Positions 31,368 to 40,304 are shown, numbered from the stretch's first letter. The stretch is DNA of 40,334 nucleotides from Phycisphaerae bacterium (GCA_016873275.1 VGXO01000025.1:1-40334); one strand, 5' to 3'. The notes: generated from the sequence alone by a model not told the origin. Translations and numbers: made by a program.

Positions 31368-31885
31368 TCATCACGACCGACGCGGCCTCGCGGTTGAGGC
31401 GATCCGCGAGGCGGGAGAGCGCGAGGTCGGCCTGCTTCTCCTCCTCGAGCGAGCGAGCAAGCTCGCGGGCGGTCCGATCGTCGCCGAGGATCGACGCCCA
31501 GGCGCGACCGCATCCGTAGCCCGCGATCTCGTGATGAAGAAGATGCTGCACGACCGCGATGATCGCGGCGGCGCGGACGTGTCGCTCGCTCGCGAGGTCG
31601 GAGGCGACGCTCATGCAGTCCTCGATGAGTCCCCGGGACGCGCGGCTCTCCGGCTTCGAGCGCGGCGGGCGGGCGGTGATGCCGGGCGAGAGCCGCTCGA
31701 GGATCACCCCCCAGCCGCACGGCGTGCTCGCGGGCGGAGTCGGCGCGGTCATGGAGGGACTGCACCAGCCCGGCGTCGCCGGCGGCGCCGGCGAGGCGAG
31801 GCAGCGAGTCGTGCGCATGGCGCTCGGAGGCGAGGAGCTCCTCGAGCTGGAGGAGGAGGAGCTGGCGGAGGTTCTGCATCGACAT
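31368..31885 (-). pseudogene. Frameshifted DUF892 (YciE/YciF-like ferritin-fold) gene
   Basis: The N-terminal half is in one frame from ATG 31885 (MSMQNLRQLLLLQLEELLA to REHAVRLG, with GGAG 7 nt upstream). The C-terminal half is in another frame (VILERLSPGI, RGLIEDCMSVASDL, HHEIAGYGCGRAWASILG, LEEEKQADLALSRLADRL). The switch falls at a run of six C on the plus strand (31707-31712); removing one base joins the halves into a normal DUF892 protein of about 165 residues. These four-helix proteins are stress-related. The second frame has no stop near the domain end, whereas TGATGA occurs in the third frame at 31373-31368, so a second indel is possible. It may be a true pseudogene, slippage or a sequencing error. 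Confidence 0.75.
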
Positions 31886-32061
31886 GGCGTGGCTCCGGGT
31901 GGATCGAGGGATGCGGGAGGTGGATCGGAGGACGAGATCCGACGTCGCGCGTACCAGATTCACCTCCGCCGCGGCCGCGACGGCAATCCGGTGCTCGACT
32001 GGCTCGAGGCGGAGGCGGAGCTCCGCGCCGAGCGGCGGAGCGTGCGGCGACCGCGCCACGC

Positions 32062-32067
32062 TACCTT
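32062..32067 (+). promoter_or_regulatory. -10-like box for zwf
   Basis: TACCTT ends 6 nt before the zwf ATG, suggesting initiation at or near the start codon. No -35 was found. Confidence 0.35.
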
Positions 32068-32073
32068 CCCCGG

Positions 32074-33606
32074 ATGCCCGTTCCCGATCCCTGCGTCGTC
32101 GTGATCCTCGGCGCCTCGGGCGACCTCACGAGCCGCAAGCTGCTGCCGGCGCTCTACGAGCAGCACGCGGCGGGCACGCTGCCGGCCGCGACTCGGGTGC
32201 TCGGCGTGAGCCGCCGACCCAAGCCCGACGAGGCGTGGCGCGACGAGCTCCGCGAGGCGGTGCGCGGGCACGTGAGGGACTTCGACGATGCCCGATGGGC
32301 GACGCTCGCGCCGCGCATCTCCTACCTCGCGGGCGACGCGGCACGACCCGAGGAGTGGACGAGGATCGCGGCGCGCATCGAGGAGCTCGCCCCCGGAGCC
32401 GCCTGCGGCAACGTCCTCTTCTTCCTCGCGGTCGCGCCGGAGCTCTACGAGCCGATCATCGCCGGCATCGGGGCGACCTCGCTCGTTCCGCGCGATCGTC
32501 GCGTGACCTGCGGGGACGACCGCCGCGCGTGGCGGCGGATCGTGGTCGAGAAGCCCTTCGGCGTGGATGCGCCGAGCGCGCGGCGTCTCAACCAGCGCCT
32601 CGCGTCGGTCTTCGACGAGGCGGACATCTACCGCATCGACCACTACCTCGGGAAGGAGTCGGTGCAGGGGCTGCTCGCGCTCCGCTTCGCGAACGGGATC
32701 TTCGAGCCGCTGTGGAGCGAGCGCTTCGTCGACCACGTGCAGATCACCGCCGCGGAGTCGCTCGGGGTCGAGGACCGCGTCGCGTTCTACGACCAGACCG
32801 GCGCGGTGCGGGACATGATCCAGTCGCACCTGCTGCAGGTGCTCGCCTTCGTCGCGATGGAGCCGCCATCGGTGTTCGCGGCGGACCGCATCCGCGCCGA
32901 GCGCCGCAACATCCTCGAGTCGATCGAGCCGCCGGATGCCGCCGACCTGCCGCGCGCCGCGGCGCTTGGGCAGTACGGACCGGGAGGCGATCGTCCGGGA
33001 TACGCCGAGACGCCGGGCGTCGCGCCGGGCTCGACCACGGAGACCTTCGCGGCGATGCGGATCCGCTTCGACAACTGGCGCTGGGCGGGCACGCCCTTCT
33101 ACCTGCGCACCGGCAAGCGCCTCGCGGCGAAGCGGACGGAGGTGCTCGTCCAGTTCAAGCCGCCGCCGACGAACCTCTTCCGCCGCCTCGGTCGCGAGGT
33201 CGCCGGCCGCATGGTGGGCGCGGATCGCCTGCTCATCGAGATCGCGCCCGCGAGCGAGGTCAGGCTCCGCTTCCTCGGGCGGGCGCCCGGCTCGACCTTC
33301 TCGCTCCGCGAGCTCGAGATGGACGCCGACTTCGGCGGGCGGGGCGGCGGCGCCGAGCCGGAGGCGTACGGACCGCTCCTCCTCGACGCGATGCGGGGCG
33401 ACCAGAGCCTCTTCAAGGACCGCGAGGAGGTGGAGGCCGCCTGGAGCGCCGTCGAGCCGCTGATCGGACCGGCGTCCGAGGTCCTGCGGCGGGGGATCCG
33501 CGACAACTACCCGCCCGGTGGCTGGGGTCCCGCGGCGTCCGAGGCGATCCTCGCCCGGGATGGTCGCCGCTGGTCGAGCGGACCGTCGTCCTCGCCGTCG
33601 GTCTAG
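32074..33606 (+). CDS. zwf: Glucose-6-phosphate 1-dehydrogenase
   Basis: The 510-residue enzyme shows the NADP-binding VVILGASGDLTSRKLLPALYE, the VVEKPFGVDAPSA block, the active-site RIDHYLGKESVQGLLALRF, QSHLLQVLAFVAMEPP and the substrate-binding FYLRTGKRLAAKRTEV. It oxidises glucose-6-phosphate to 6-phosphogluconolactone, the entry to the oxidative pentose phosphate or Entner-Doudoroff pathway. The ATG at 32074 begins immediately before the fold; upstream residues of the open frame are antisense shadow of the DUF892 gene. No pgl, gnd or opcA lies adjacent. The last 15 residues are Ser/Gly-rich and probably disordered. Confidence 0.95.
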   Translation: MPVPDPCVVVILGASGDLTSRKLLPALYEQHAAGTLPAATRVLGVSRRPKPDEAWRDELREAVRGHVRDFDDARWATLAPRISYLAGDAARPEEWTRIAARIEELAPGAACGNVLFFLAVAPELYEPIIAGIGATSLVPRDRRVTCGDDRRAWRRIVVEKPFGVDAPSARRLNQRLASVFDEADIYRIDHYLGKESVQGLLALRFANGIFEPLWSERFVDHVQITAAESLGVEDRVAFYDQTGAVRDMIQSHLLQVLAFVAMEPPSVFAADRIRAERRNILESIEPPDAADLPRAAALGQYGPGGDRPGYAETPGVAPGSTTETFAAMRIRFDNWRWAGTPFYLRTGKRLAAKRTEVLVQFKPPPTNLFRRLGREVAGRMVGADRLLIEIAPASEVRLRFLGRAPGSTFSLRELEMDADFGGRGGGAEPEAYGPLLLDAMRGDQSLFKDREEVEAAWSAVEPLIGPASEVLRRGIRDNYPPGGWGPAASEAILARDGRRWSSGPSSSPSV

Positions 33607-33728
33607 GTTCAACCTGGCGGAACCCGGGTCCTCGATCCGCGCGGCATCGCGTCCGGCGGCGTCGGCATCGGCTCGCTCGATCGCCGCGGATGCAGCGTCG
33701 TCTCGCCTCCCTTGCCACACGGGTGCCG

Positions 33729-33759
33729 CGACGGATCGGTGGTCCTCGGTGATCCGTCG
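33729..33759. repeat. 9-bp inverted repeat upstream of the lipoprotein gene
   Basis: CGACGGATC (33729-33737) and GATCCGTCG (33751-33759) are perfect inverted copies with a 13-nt spacer. They lie 26 bp upstream of the TACACT box, so this may be an operator or the end of the zwf transcript. Confidence 0.5.
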
Positions 33760-33785
33760 GACGGAACCTCGCGCTCCTCGGTCCC

Positions 33786-33791
33786 TACACT
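33786..33791 (+). promoter_or_regulatory. -10-like box for the 33813 lipoprotein gene
   Basis: TACACT ends 21 nt before the ATG, with GGAG 10 nt upstream of the ATG in the short leader. Confidence 0.4.
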
Positions 33792-33812
33792 CGCCGCCGG
33801 AGAACGAACCCC

Positions 33813-35204
33813 ATGCGACCGCGGTCCATCACCCTCGTCGTCGCCTTCGTCGCCCTCGCGTCGATGGTCGCGGCGCTCCCGGGCTGCGGCCCCCGCACGG
33901 TGAGGGTGGACGTCGTGGCGGGCGAGGAGGGCGTCACCCGCACCTTCGCGACCAACCGTCTCGACGCGGAGGAGCTCGCGCGGGTGCAGGCGCTCTATGG
34001 CGCGGCGCCGGTCGAGCGCGACGGCGAGATCGAGTTCACCGCCGCGTTCGCGGAGGACCTCCCCAGCGAGGTCGGCAACCGCAACGGCCTGAGCGAGGTC
34101 CGCACGTCCCTCGGATCGAGCCACTTCTACTGGGAGTCCTTCGACTCGGGCGGCGACCACTGGCGCGACCTCGAGCACCGCATCGACTGCGGCGACCTCT
34201 GGATTCGTCTCTTCGGTCGATGGGCGGAGACGCAGATCGACGACGAGTCCCGCCGAGAGGAGTTCAAGGCGGCGCTCGACGGCGAGTACCTCCCGCTCGC
34301 CCGCGACGTGATGCTCATGTGGAGCTCGATGCAGGCCGCCTCGCAGGCGCAGCGCGTCGCGGCGCGGGTGCGGACGGCGGACGACCGCTCGCCGATGACC
34401 CGCGACGAGTCCTATCGCCGCACGCTGTTCCTTCCGCTGCTGCTCCTGCTCTCGGAGCGCGGGATCTTCACCGCGGAGGAGACCCAGCGGCTCCTTCTCC
34501 TCTCGACCCGGGGCAACCCCGACGAGATGGAGCGGCGCTGGAGCTTCGACGAGCTGATCATGCCGGCGATCCTGCGGCAGGTGCGGCGCTTCAAGCCGGA
34601 GGCGACGCCGCCCACCTTCCCGCAGCTCCTCGCCTCGGGCGTCTCCTTCTACCTCTTCGCGACGAGCTCCGCGAAGGTCGACGACCTCCTCCTCGCGTCG
34701 CCGGTGGTGAGCGACGCGGACAAGGAGCGGATCCGCCGCGGCGAGCGCGGGACCTCGCTTCCTCCGGCGTTCGGGTTCCGCATCGGGAGCCGACCGAAGG
34801 TCACCGAGACCGAGGTCTCGCTCGCGACCGGCGTCGAGCCCTACCTGACCAACGGCACCTACGAGGAGGAGCGCCGGGCGGTGGTCTTCCGCTCGCGGGT
34901 CGTCGCGGGCACCGAGCGGGCGTCGCTCTATCCCCCGACCTTCCAGGCGGCGTGGGCGGTGCCCGACGAGGCGCGGCAGCGGCAGTGCTTCGGCGAGGTG
35001 CTGCTCGCCGGCGAGGACCTCGCGGCGTACTGCGGCTGGTGGCAGGTGCTCACGCCGAAGCTGCAGGAGCGCTGGGAGAAGGCGCTCGAGTCACTCGCCT
35101 CGGGCGGCGGACCGGGGGCGCTCCGCGAGGTCGCCGCGCAGCTCCGCCTGCGCCACCCCGTGCCGCGGAGGCTCGCCGAGTGGCTCGCGCAGCGCCGCAC
35201 CTGA
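33813..35204 (+). CDS. Lipoprotein of unknown function
   Basis: The 463-residue protein has a lipoprotein signal peptide (LVVAFVALASMVAALPGC, cysteine at about residue 25). The mature part is acidic and mixed alpha/beta, with no motif I recognise; distinctive stretches include NRNGLSEVRTSLGSSHFYWE, HRIDCGDLWIRLFGRWAETQ and a hydrophobic LFLPLLLLLSERGIFTAEE near the middle. It contains a few cysteines (RIDCGD, RQCFGE, AYCGWW) that could pair outside the cytoplasm. The ATG has GGAG 10 nt upstream and a TACACT box before that. It is convergent with a second large unknown lipoprotein gene, 27 bp between stops. No function is proposed. Confidence 0.85.
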   Translation: MRPRSITLVVAFVALASMVAALPGCGPRTVRVDVVAGEEGVTRTFATNRLDAEELARVQALYGAAPVERDGEIEFTAAFAEDLPSEVGNRNGLSEVRTSLGSSHFYWESFDSGGDHWRDLEHRIDCGDLWIRLFGRWAETQIDDESRREEFKAALDGEYLPLARDVMLMWSSMQAASQAQRVAARVRTADDRSPMTRDESYRRTLFLPLLLLLSERGIFTAEETQRLLLLSTRGNPDEMERRWSFDELIMPAILRQVRRFKPEATPPTFPQLLASGVSFYLFATSSAKVDDLLLASPVVSDADKERIRRGERGTSLPPAFGFRIGSRPKVTETEVSLATGVEPYLTNGTYEEERRAVVFRSRVVAGTERASLYPPTFQAAWAVPDEARQRQCFGEVLLAGEDLAAYCGWWQVLTPKLQERWEKALESLASGGGPGALREVAAQLRLRHPVPRRLAEWLAQRRT

Positions 35205-35231
35205 GCGCGACGCGGGCGAGCGATCCGCCCA

Positions 35232-37907
35232 TCACTCCCACCACCGTCCTCCGCCCCACGCGGCGCCGGGAAGCCGCAGGATCGTCGCGCGGAGCGCCTC
35301 CGCCCGCTCGGGATCGACCTCGTCGAGACCCTCCGCGGCGCGGCGGAGGGCGCGGACGACGCCGAGGTAGTACTCGACCGCCGCCGAGAAGAGCCGCGGA
35401 TCGCTGCGGAGGCGCTGCTCGACCATCGAGCCGGAGGAGACGGCGCCCGCGAAGGGCGGCGGCTCCTCCAGCGTGCCGGCGAGGCAGGGCGAGGCGGCGT
35501 CCGCGAGGTCCTCGCGCCAGCGACGCCACGCGTCCCGAGCGGGCTCGTCGATCTCGGCGGTCGCCTGCAGCAGCGTCCGCATCTCGAGCGCCCAGGTCCA
35601 GACGCCCGACCAGCGCATGGCGAGCTCCGCCTCGCGGAGCGAGGGTCGGCTGCCGGGGACGAGGTCCTCGACCGAGCGCAGGAACGCGCCCTGCGTCCGC
35701 AGGACCTCCGCCCGCGCGGTGGCGACCATCCGCGTCTCGCGCCTCGGATATCCCGCCTCGTCGGGCTCGCTCGCGCCGAGACCGATCCGCAGTCCCGCGA
35801 CCGCGACGGCAAAGGACGCCCGCTCCTGGGCGAGGAGCGCGTCGCGGAGCGGCGGTCGGACCTCCTCGGCGAGGATGCCGACCGCCGCGAGCTGGTCGGC
35901 GTCGAGCGGGAGCGCGAGCGCGAGCCGCGCCACCGAGATCGGCGCGCCGCCGAGCACCTCGTCGCGTCCCACGACCTCCGAGGACATGCCTTGCCCGATC
36001 GACTCGACGACCGCGAGGCGAAGGAGCGAGGAGAGACCGCTCGACCACGCGTCGCCGAGCGCGTCGGCGAGGTCGTCGATCAGCCGCAGATCATCCGCCT
36101 CGACCTCCGCCACCATCGCGAGGAAGCCCTTGAGGACGATCGGCTGATGCAGGTCGAGGACCGCGGCGACCGCGGCGGGATCGGGTCGGGCGTCGTCGGT
36201 CGCCTCGCCCTCCTCCCCGCTCCGTCCGGGATCGAGCGCCTCGAGGTCGAGCCGCGCCGCCTCGCCGAGCGCCTCGAAGCGTTCGCGGCACCGCCGGACG
36301 AGCGCCTCGCGCGGCTCGCGTCCGTCCTCCACCACCTGATCGAGGAGCGCGACCTCGGCGGCGTCGAGCGAGGCGAGCTCGATCACGCGGCTGCGGAGCC
36401 ACGAGCGACCATCGCCGTCCTCGAGGATCGACGGACCACGCGGAAGGTCTGCGACCTCGAGCGGTCGATCGATCGGGGGGAGCCGCGGAAGGGGAGCGCG
36501 GGGCGCGGGCGACCGCGACGAGTCCGCGGCCCCGAGGAGGTCCGCGCGGGAGATCGCCTCGATCCCGTCCACGAGGCGGACGTCGCCCGCCGCGGCGACG
36601 AGCTCGGCGAGCCGCTCCTTCGGGAAGCGCTCCTCGACGAGGATCGCCGCGGCAAGGTCGATCCCGCGGATCGCCTCGATCGCCCGCGCGGCGGCGTCGC
36701 GGCGGACCTGATCGGAGCGGGAGCCTCCCGCGAGCCGACCGGGCGAGGACGCCGCGAACTGGAGCTCGAACGCCTGGCGGAGGCGGGCGCGGCGCTGCTC
36801 GAGCAGGGAGATCCCGAGATCGAGCAGGAGGTCCTGCTCCTGTGCCGCGAGCGCCGGATGATCGCGCGACGCCATCGCCACGAGGAGCCCGAGCATGACC
36901 GTCGCCTGCGTGGGGTTCTCGCGACCGCTGAATCGAGCGAGGAGTGCCGACTCGATGGTGGCGGCGACATCGACGCCGCCGAGGGCGCCCGAGGCGCCGA
37001 CCGCGTCGCCGAGGAACGAGAGCTCGAGGAGCACCGCGTCGGTGCGGGGTCGGATCGCGGCGACCGCCGCGACCGCCTGGTCCTGCAGCCGCAGCAGCTC
37101 CTGCATCGCCGCGGCGATCGAGGCACGGGCGCGGGCGACGCGATCCATCTCGATCGCCTCGACCGCCGCGTCATCGAGCCGCCCGGCGGGCTCTGGCTCC
37201 TCCGCCTCGATGAGCCGCTCGCGACGAAGCAGCGACCACTCCGCGTTCGCGAGCCGCTCGAGGACGGGCACCATCCGTCGCTCGAAGTCGGAGACGATCC
37301 GCTCCTCCGCGGGCGGCAGGAAGACGCCGGGCGCATCCGGCTCGAGGCGACGACGCAGGTCAGGCGGACGACCGCCGCCCGACTCGACGACCGCGAGCCA
37401 TCGCTCCATCGCCCGGCGGGTGCGGAGCCACGACATGGGATCGACGCCGCGGACCTCCGGATCGACCGACGCCCAGGCGCTTCCCGCCACGATCGCCTCG
37501 AGCGTCGCCCAGAACTCCTCGTCGATCACCACGAGCTCGGCGAGCGCCTGCCGGGCGCGACCCTCCATCTGGAGGAGCGTCCGCGGGTCCTGCGAGGCGA
37601 TCGTCCAGGGTCGCCCGCGGAGGAGCCGCGCGATCGACGCGGTCGCGTCGGTCCGCCAGCGCCGGTAGGCATCGAGGTAGTCCGACTCCGCGGCGTCGAT
37701 CGCCGCCCACAGGTCCGCCTCGAGCGGACCGAAGCGGAGCTCCGCCTCGAGGATGTCCCGTCCGGCGATCGGTCCGGGCAGGCGGGTGAAGGCGATCTCG
37801 ATCGGTCGGTAGGCGCTGCATCCGGCGATCACGAGGAGGATGAGGATCGTGCCCGCGAGGAGCCGGCACGCGCGGAGCGCCATCCGGACGTTCATGGGGG
37901 GAATCAT
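35232..37907 (-). CDS. Large lipoprotein of unknown function
   Basis: The 891-residue protein starts with a lipoprotein signal (LLAGTILILLVIAGC, cysteine at about residue 29). The remainder is strongly alpha-helical, rich in Ala, Leu, Arg and Glu, with many heptad-like stretches (for example RLANAEWSLLRRERLIEAEE) and a Pro/Ser-rich linker near residues 555-585. No known domain is recognised. GAGG lies 5 nt before the ATG at 37907; ATGs at 37895 and 37883 are alternatives. The frame is open upstream to 38231 but that part is low-complexity and precedes the signal peptide. It could be a periplasmic scaffold; this is a guess from composition only. Confidence 0.82.
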   Translation of the reverse strand: MIPPMNVRMALRACRLLAGTILILLVIAGCSAYRPIEIAFTRLPGPIAGRDILEAELRFGPLEADLWAAIDAAESDYLDAYRRWRTDATASIARLLRGRPWTIASQDPRTLLQMEGRARQALAELVVIDEEFWATLEAIVAGSAWASVDPEVRGVDPMSWLRTRRAMERWLAVVESGGGRPPDLRRRLEPDAPGVFLPPAEERIVSDFERRMVPVLERLANAEWSLLRRERLIEAEEPEPAGRLDDAAVEAIEMDRVARARASIAAAMQELLRLQDQAVAAVAAIRPRTDAVLLELSFLGDAVGASGALGGVDVAATIESALLARFSGRENPTQATVMLGLLVAMASRDHPALAAQEQDLLLDLGISLLEQRRARLRQAFELQFAASSPGRLAGGSRSDQVRRDAAARAIEAIRGIDLAAAILVEERFPKERLAELVAAAGDVRLVDGIEAISRADLLGAADSSRSPAPRAPLPRLPPIDRPLEVADLPRGPSILEDGDGRSWLRSRVIELASLDAAEVALLDQVVEDGREPREALVRRCRERFEALGEAARLDLEALDPGRSGEEGEATDDARPDPAAVAAVLDLHQPIVLKGFLAMVAEVEADDLRLIDDLADALGDAWSSGLSSLLRLAVVESIGQGMSSEVVGRDEVLGGAPISVARLALALPLDADQLAAVGILAEEVRPPLRDALLAQERASFAVAVAGLRIGLGASEPDEAGYPRRETRMVATARAEVLRTQGAFLRSVEDLVPGSRPSLREAELAMRWSGVWTWALEMRTLLQATAEIDEPARDAWRRWREDLADAASPCLAGTLEEPPPFAGAVSSGSMVEQRLRSDPRLFSAAVEYYLGVVRALRRAAEGLDEVDPERAEALRATILRLPGAAWGGGRWWE

Positions 37908-38261
37908 CGCATCCTCAGGGGGCGGGCGTCGAGGAGAGCGGGGTCCGCGTCTTGCTCCTGCTCCTTCTCTTCCTCGCTCCTTCGCTCCTCGCTTGATCGC
38001 CCCGGGCGCCGGTCGTTGCCCGTCGCGGACGGCCGGAGCTCGCCGCAGATCTTGCCGCGGATGGGGAGCCGGACCTGATCGGGGGGGCGTCGCCGTCGAG
38101 GACCCTCCCGACCTCGGGCGGGGTGCACGATCGCGGCGACCATGCGACGAGCATGCGGCGACGATGCGATGACGATGGCACGCGCCGCATGCCTCGTCCG
38201 CATCGTCCTGTGCCCGCCGCGTCCACGCCATCCACCCACCCGAGCGAGTCGTCGCGCCCGC
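37908..38261. other. Non-coding interval with pyrimidine tract and long imperfect hairpin
   Basis: No gene is supported. The interval contains a pyrimidine-rich stretch (about 37951-37996, ctcct-type repeats) and an extended inverted repeat. In that repeat GACGA+GCATGCGGCG (38146-38160) pairs with CGCCGCATGC+TCGTC (38183-38198), interrupted by a one-base bulge, around a 22-nt loop made of gacgatg-like repeats. Confidence 0.6.
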
Positions 38262-38295
38262 AAACGAAAGCCCCCCGGTCCGATGGACCGGGGGG
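38262..38295 (-). terminator. Rho-independent terminator of the dockerin-type gene
   Basis: CCCCCCGGTCC (38271-38281) and GGACCGGGGGG (38285-38295) form an 11-bp stem with a 3-nt loop. On the minus strand the stem is followed by CTTTCGTTTG, a T-rich tail. It lies 29 bp past the stop codon at 38325. Confidence 0.85.
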
Positions 38296-38324
38296 CGAGG
38301 GTGTCGCTTCGCGTCGGAACCGGA

Positions 38325-40304
38325 TCAGCTGGTCCAGTTCGCGAGCAGGATCGAGAGGTCGGCACCATTCACGACGCCGTCGTCGTTGAGGTCAGCCACC
38401 GGATCGGCGGTGCCCCACGCGGCAAGCAGGATCGAGAGGTCGGCGCCGTTCACGATGCCGTCGAGGTTGAGGTCGCCTGGGATCTCGTCCTGGCAGCCGA
38501 TGTTGCCCGAGAGCTGGACATACCAGTGAATGTTCGGGAAGCCGATCGACGCGAGGGTCGTGAAGTCGGCAAGCCCGCAGGCGGTCGAGAGGATGTAGGT
38601 CTCGCTCGCCGAGCTGGTGCCGCCCGCGAAGGTGGCGAACCCGTCGCTCGACGCCGGGATCTCGAGGACGACGACGAGGGTCTGCGGCGCGACGAGCTCG
38701 ACGCAGACGCTGTCGCCGGTGACGGTGACGAGCTGGTCTTCGCCGTTGTAGAGACCGACCGGGTACTCCTCGATGACCTGCAGGGTCCCGACGTTCGGCG
38801 CGCCGCCGTCGGGGTCAAGGCAGACCTTGACGACGCCCTCGAGGTAGCCGCCCGAGTTGTCGAAGCCCAAGTTCACGCACTTGAACGAGTACGCCGCTCC
38901 GAGCTGGCTCGGGGTGAAGACGCGGGCGTAGGTGTTCGGGGTGGTGATGCCGCCGGCCTGACACGCGACGCCGCCGGTCGTGAGGCTGTCGTTGTTGTTG
39001 CTCGCGAGCGGGTTCGCGCCGGGAGCCGCGCAGGTCTGGGGCGGGATCGGGGTGCCGCAGAGCGGAGCGCAGTTCTCGAAGGCGAGGCTCGCGCAGGCGC
39101 CGTCCCAGGTGTTGTCGCAGCAGAACGGATCGAGGGCGCAGACCTCCTCGCAGCACGCCGCGTCGCTGCAGTAGGGCAGCTGCTGCGGATCGCAGCAGGA
39201 GCCCGCCGCAGGGTCGCCGCAACCGGCGGCCTCGGGGGTGAACTCGAAGGACACCGTGCCGTTGCCGAACTCGCCCAGGTAGCCGCCGAGGGCGACGAGA
39301 TAGACCACGCCCGCCTCGACCGGAGTGTTCAGGATCGAGGTGAAGCCGGTGCAACCCGCGCCGTCGTCGTTGCAGGAGACGAGGAGGTCAGGCAGGGTGT
39401 TCGGGTCGAAGGTGCCGTCGCCGATGTTGTAGCCGCGCATCTTCGAGTCGAAGTTCGCGGTATTGCAGGTGCTCGCGGTCAGGATGCCGTTCGCCGGCGC
39501 CGTGAACCGGTACCAGACGTCGTTCGAGAGGATCGGGTCGTAGCCCTCGCATCCCGCCGGCGCCGTGGTGTTCGCGGTCGCGGTGTTGAACGGAAGCGAA
39601 GTGCCGTCGGTCACGACCGTCGCGGCGGTCGGGCAGTCGTTCGCCGGACCACCCGAGGGGCAGCTGTAGACGTAGAGGCCGCAGAGCTTCACCGCGGCAT
39701 CGACGCAGAACTGGTCCCACTCGACCGCGCAGCAGAAGGGCTCGAAGTCGCAGACCTGCACGCAGCAGCCGGCGAGGTTGCAGCCGGGAGTCGGGTGCGG
39801 GGTGGTGCAGCTCTCGGTCGAGTCGGCGCACGCGCCGGCGTCGCCGGTGATCACGTTGACGACCACGTTGTTGTACTGGGCGCCGGTCGAGGCCGCCCAG
39901 CCGTTGCCGATCGAGAATCGCCAGGTGCCGTTGCCGCTGTGGATCAGCGAGACCTCGGCGGTGTAGGTGCCTGCCGCCGCGGAGCCGGCGCCATCGAACG
40001 GCCAGGGCGGCCCCTCGACGTCGGCGAACAGGACGTTGAAGCCTCCGACCTGGACGCTGGGATTGCCCTGCGGGTCGTTCACCCAGAACGCCATGTCCGA
40101 CGCCCACTCGGCGCCGGCGCCGGGGACGAAGTCGAAGGTGATCTCGAAGCCGACCATGAAGGCGTCCTGCGTCACCTCGACGAACCGGGTCTGGTTGCCG
40201 GCGAGGTTGCCGGATCCGAGGTTGACGGTGAAGTCCGCCGATGCGTTGCCCGCGAGCGCCGTGGCGGCGCAGGTCGCGAGTGCCATCACACTCTTCCGAA
40301 GCAT
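38325..40304 (-). CDS. Secreted cysteine-rich protein with C-terminal dockerin-like repeats
   Basis: The 659-residue protein has a Sec signal peptide (MLRKSVMALATCAATALAGNASA). It contains two copies of a cysteine motif, CCVQVCDFEPFCCAVEWDQFC (about 184-204) and CCEEVCALDPFCCDNTWDGAC (about 386-406), separated by a beta-rich module with NDVWYRFTAPANGILTAST. A further beta-rich region follows. The protein ends with two dockerin-type F-hand calcium loops: DLNLDGIVNGADLSILLAAW and DLNDDGVVNGADLSILLANW. Such dockerin-like tails are common on planctomycete surface proteins without a clear cohesin partner. GGAG lies 7 nt before the ATG at 40304. It ends at a strong terminator. Confidence 0.9.
   Translation of the reverse strand: MLRKSVMALATCAATALAGNASADFTVNLGSGNLAGNQTRFVEVTQDAFMVGFEITFDFVPGAGAEWASDMAFWVNDPQGNPSVQVGGFNVLFADVEGPPWPFDGAGSAAAGTYTAEVSLIHSGNGTWRFSIGNGWAASTGAQYNNVVVNVITGDAGACADSTESCTTPHPTPGCNLAGCCVQVCDFEPFCCAVEWDQFCVDAAVKLCGLYVYSCPSGGPANDCPTAATVVTDGTSLPFNTATANTTAPAGCEGYDPILSNDVWYRFTAPANGILTASTCNTANFDSKMRGYNIGDGTFDPNTLPDLLVSCNDDGAGCTGFTSILNTPVEAGVVYLVALGGYLGEFGNGTVSFEFTPEAAGCGDPAAGSCCDPQQLPYCSDAACCEEVCALDPFCCDNTWDGACASLAFENCAPLCGTPIPPQTCAAPGANPLASNNNDSLTTGGVACQAGGITTPNTYARVFTPSQLGAAYSFKCVNLGFDNSGGYLEGVVKVCLDPDGGAPNVGTLQVIEEYPVGLYNGEDQLVTVTGDSVCVELVAPQTLVVVLEIPASSDGFATFAGGTSSASETYILSTACGLADFTTLASIGFPNIHWYVQLSGNIGCQDEIPGDLNLDGIVNGADLSILLAAWGTADPVADLNDDGVVNGADLSILLANWTS

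Noticed and set aside
37904-38368. Minus-strand frame of 154 codons in the 38-kb intergenic region.
   Set aside because: It runs across the terminator hairpin and encodes low-complexity Arg/Glu-rich sequence.
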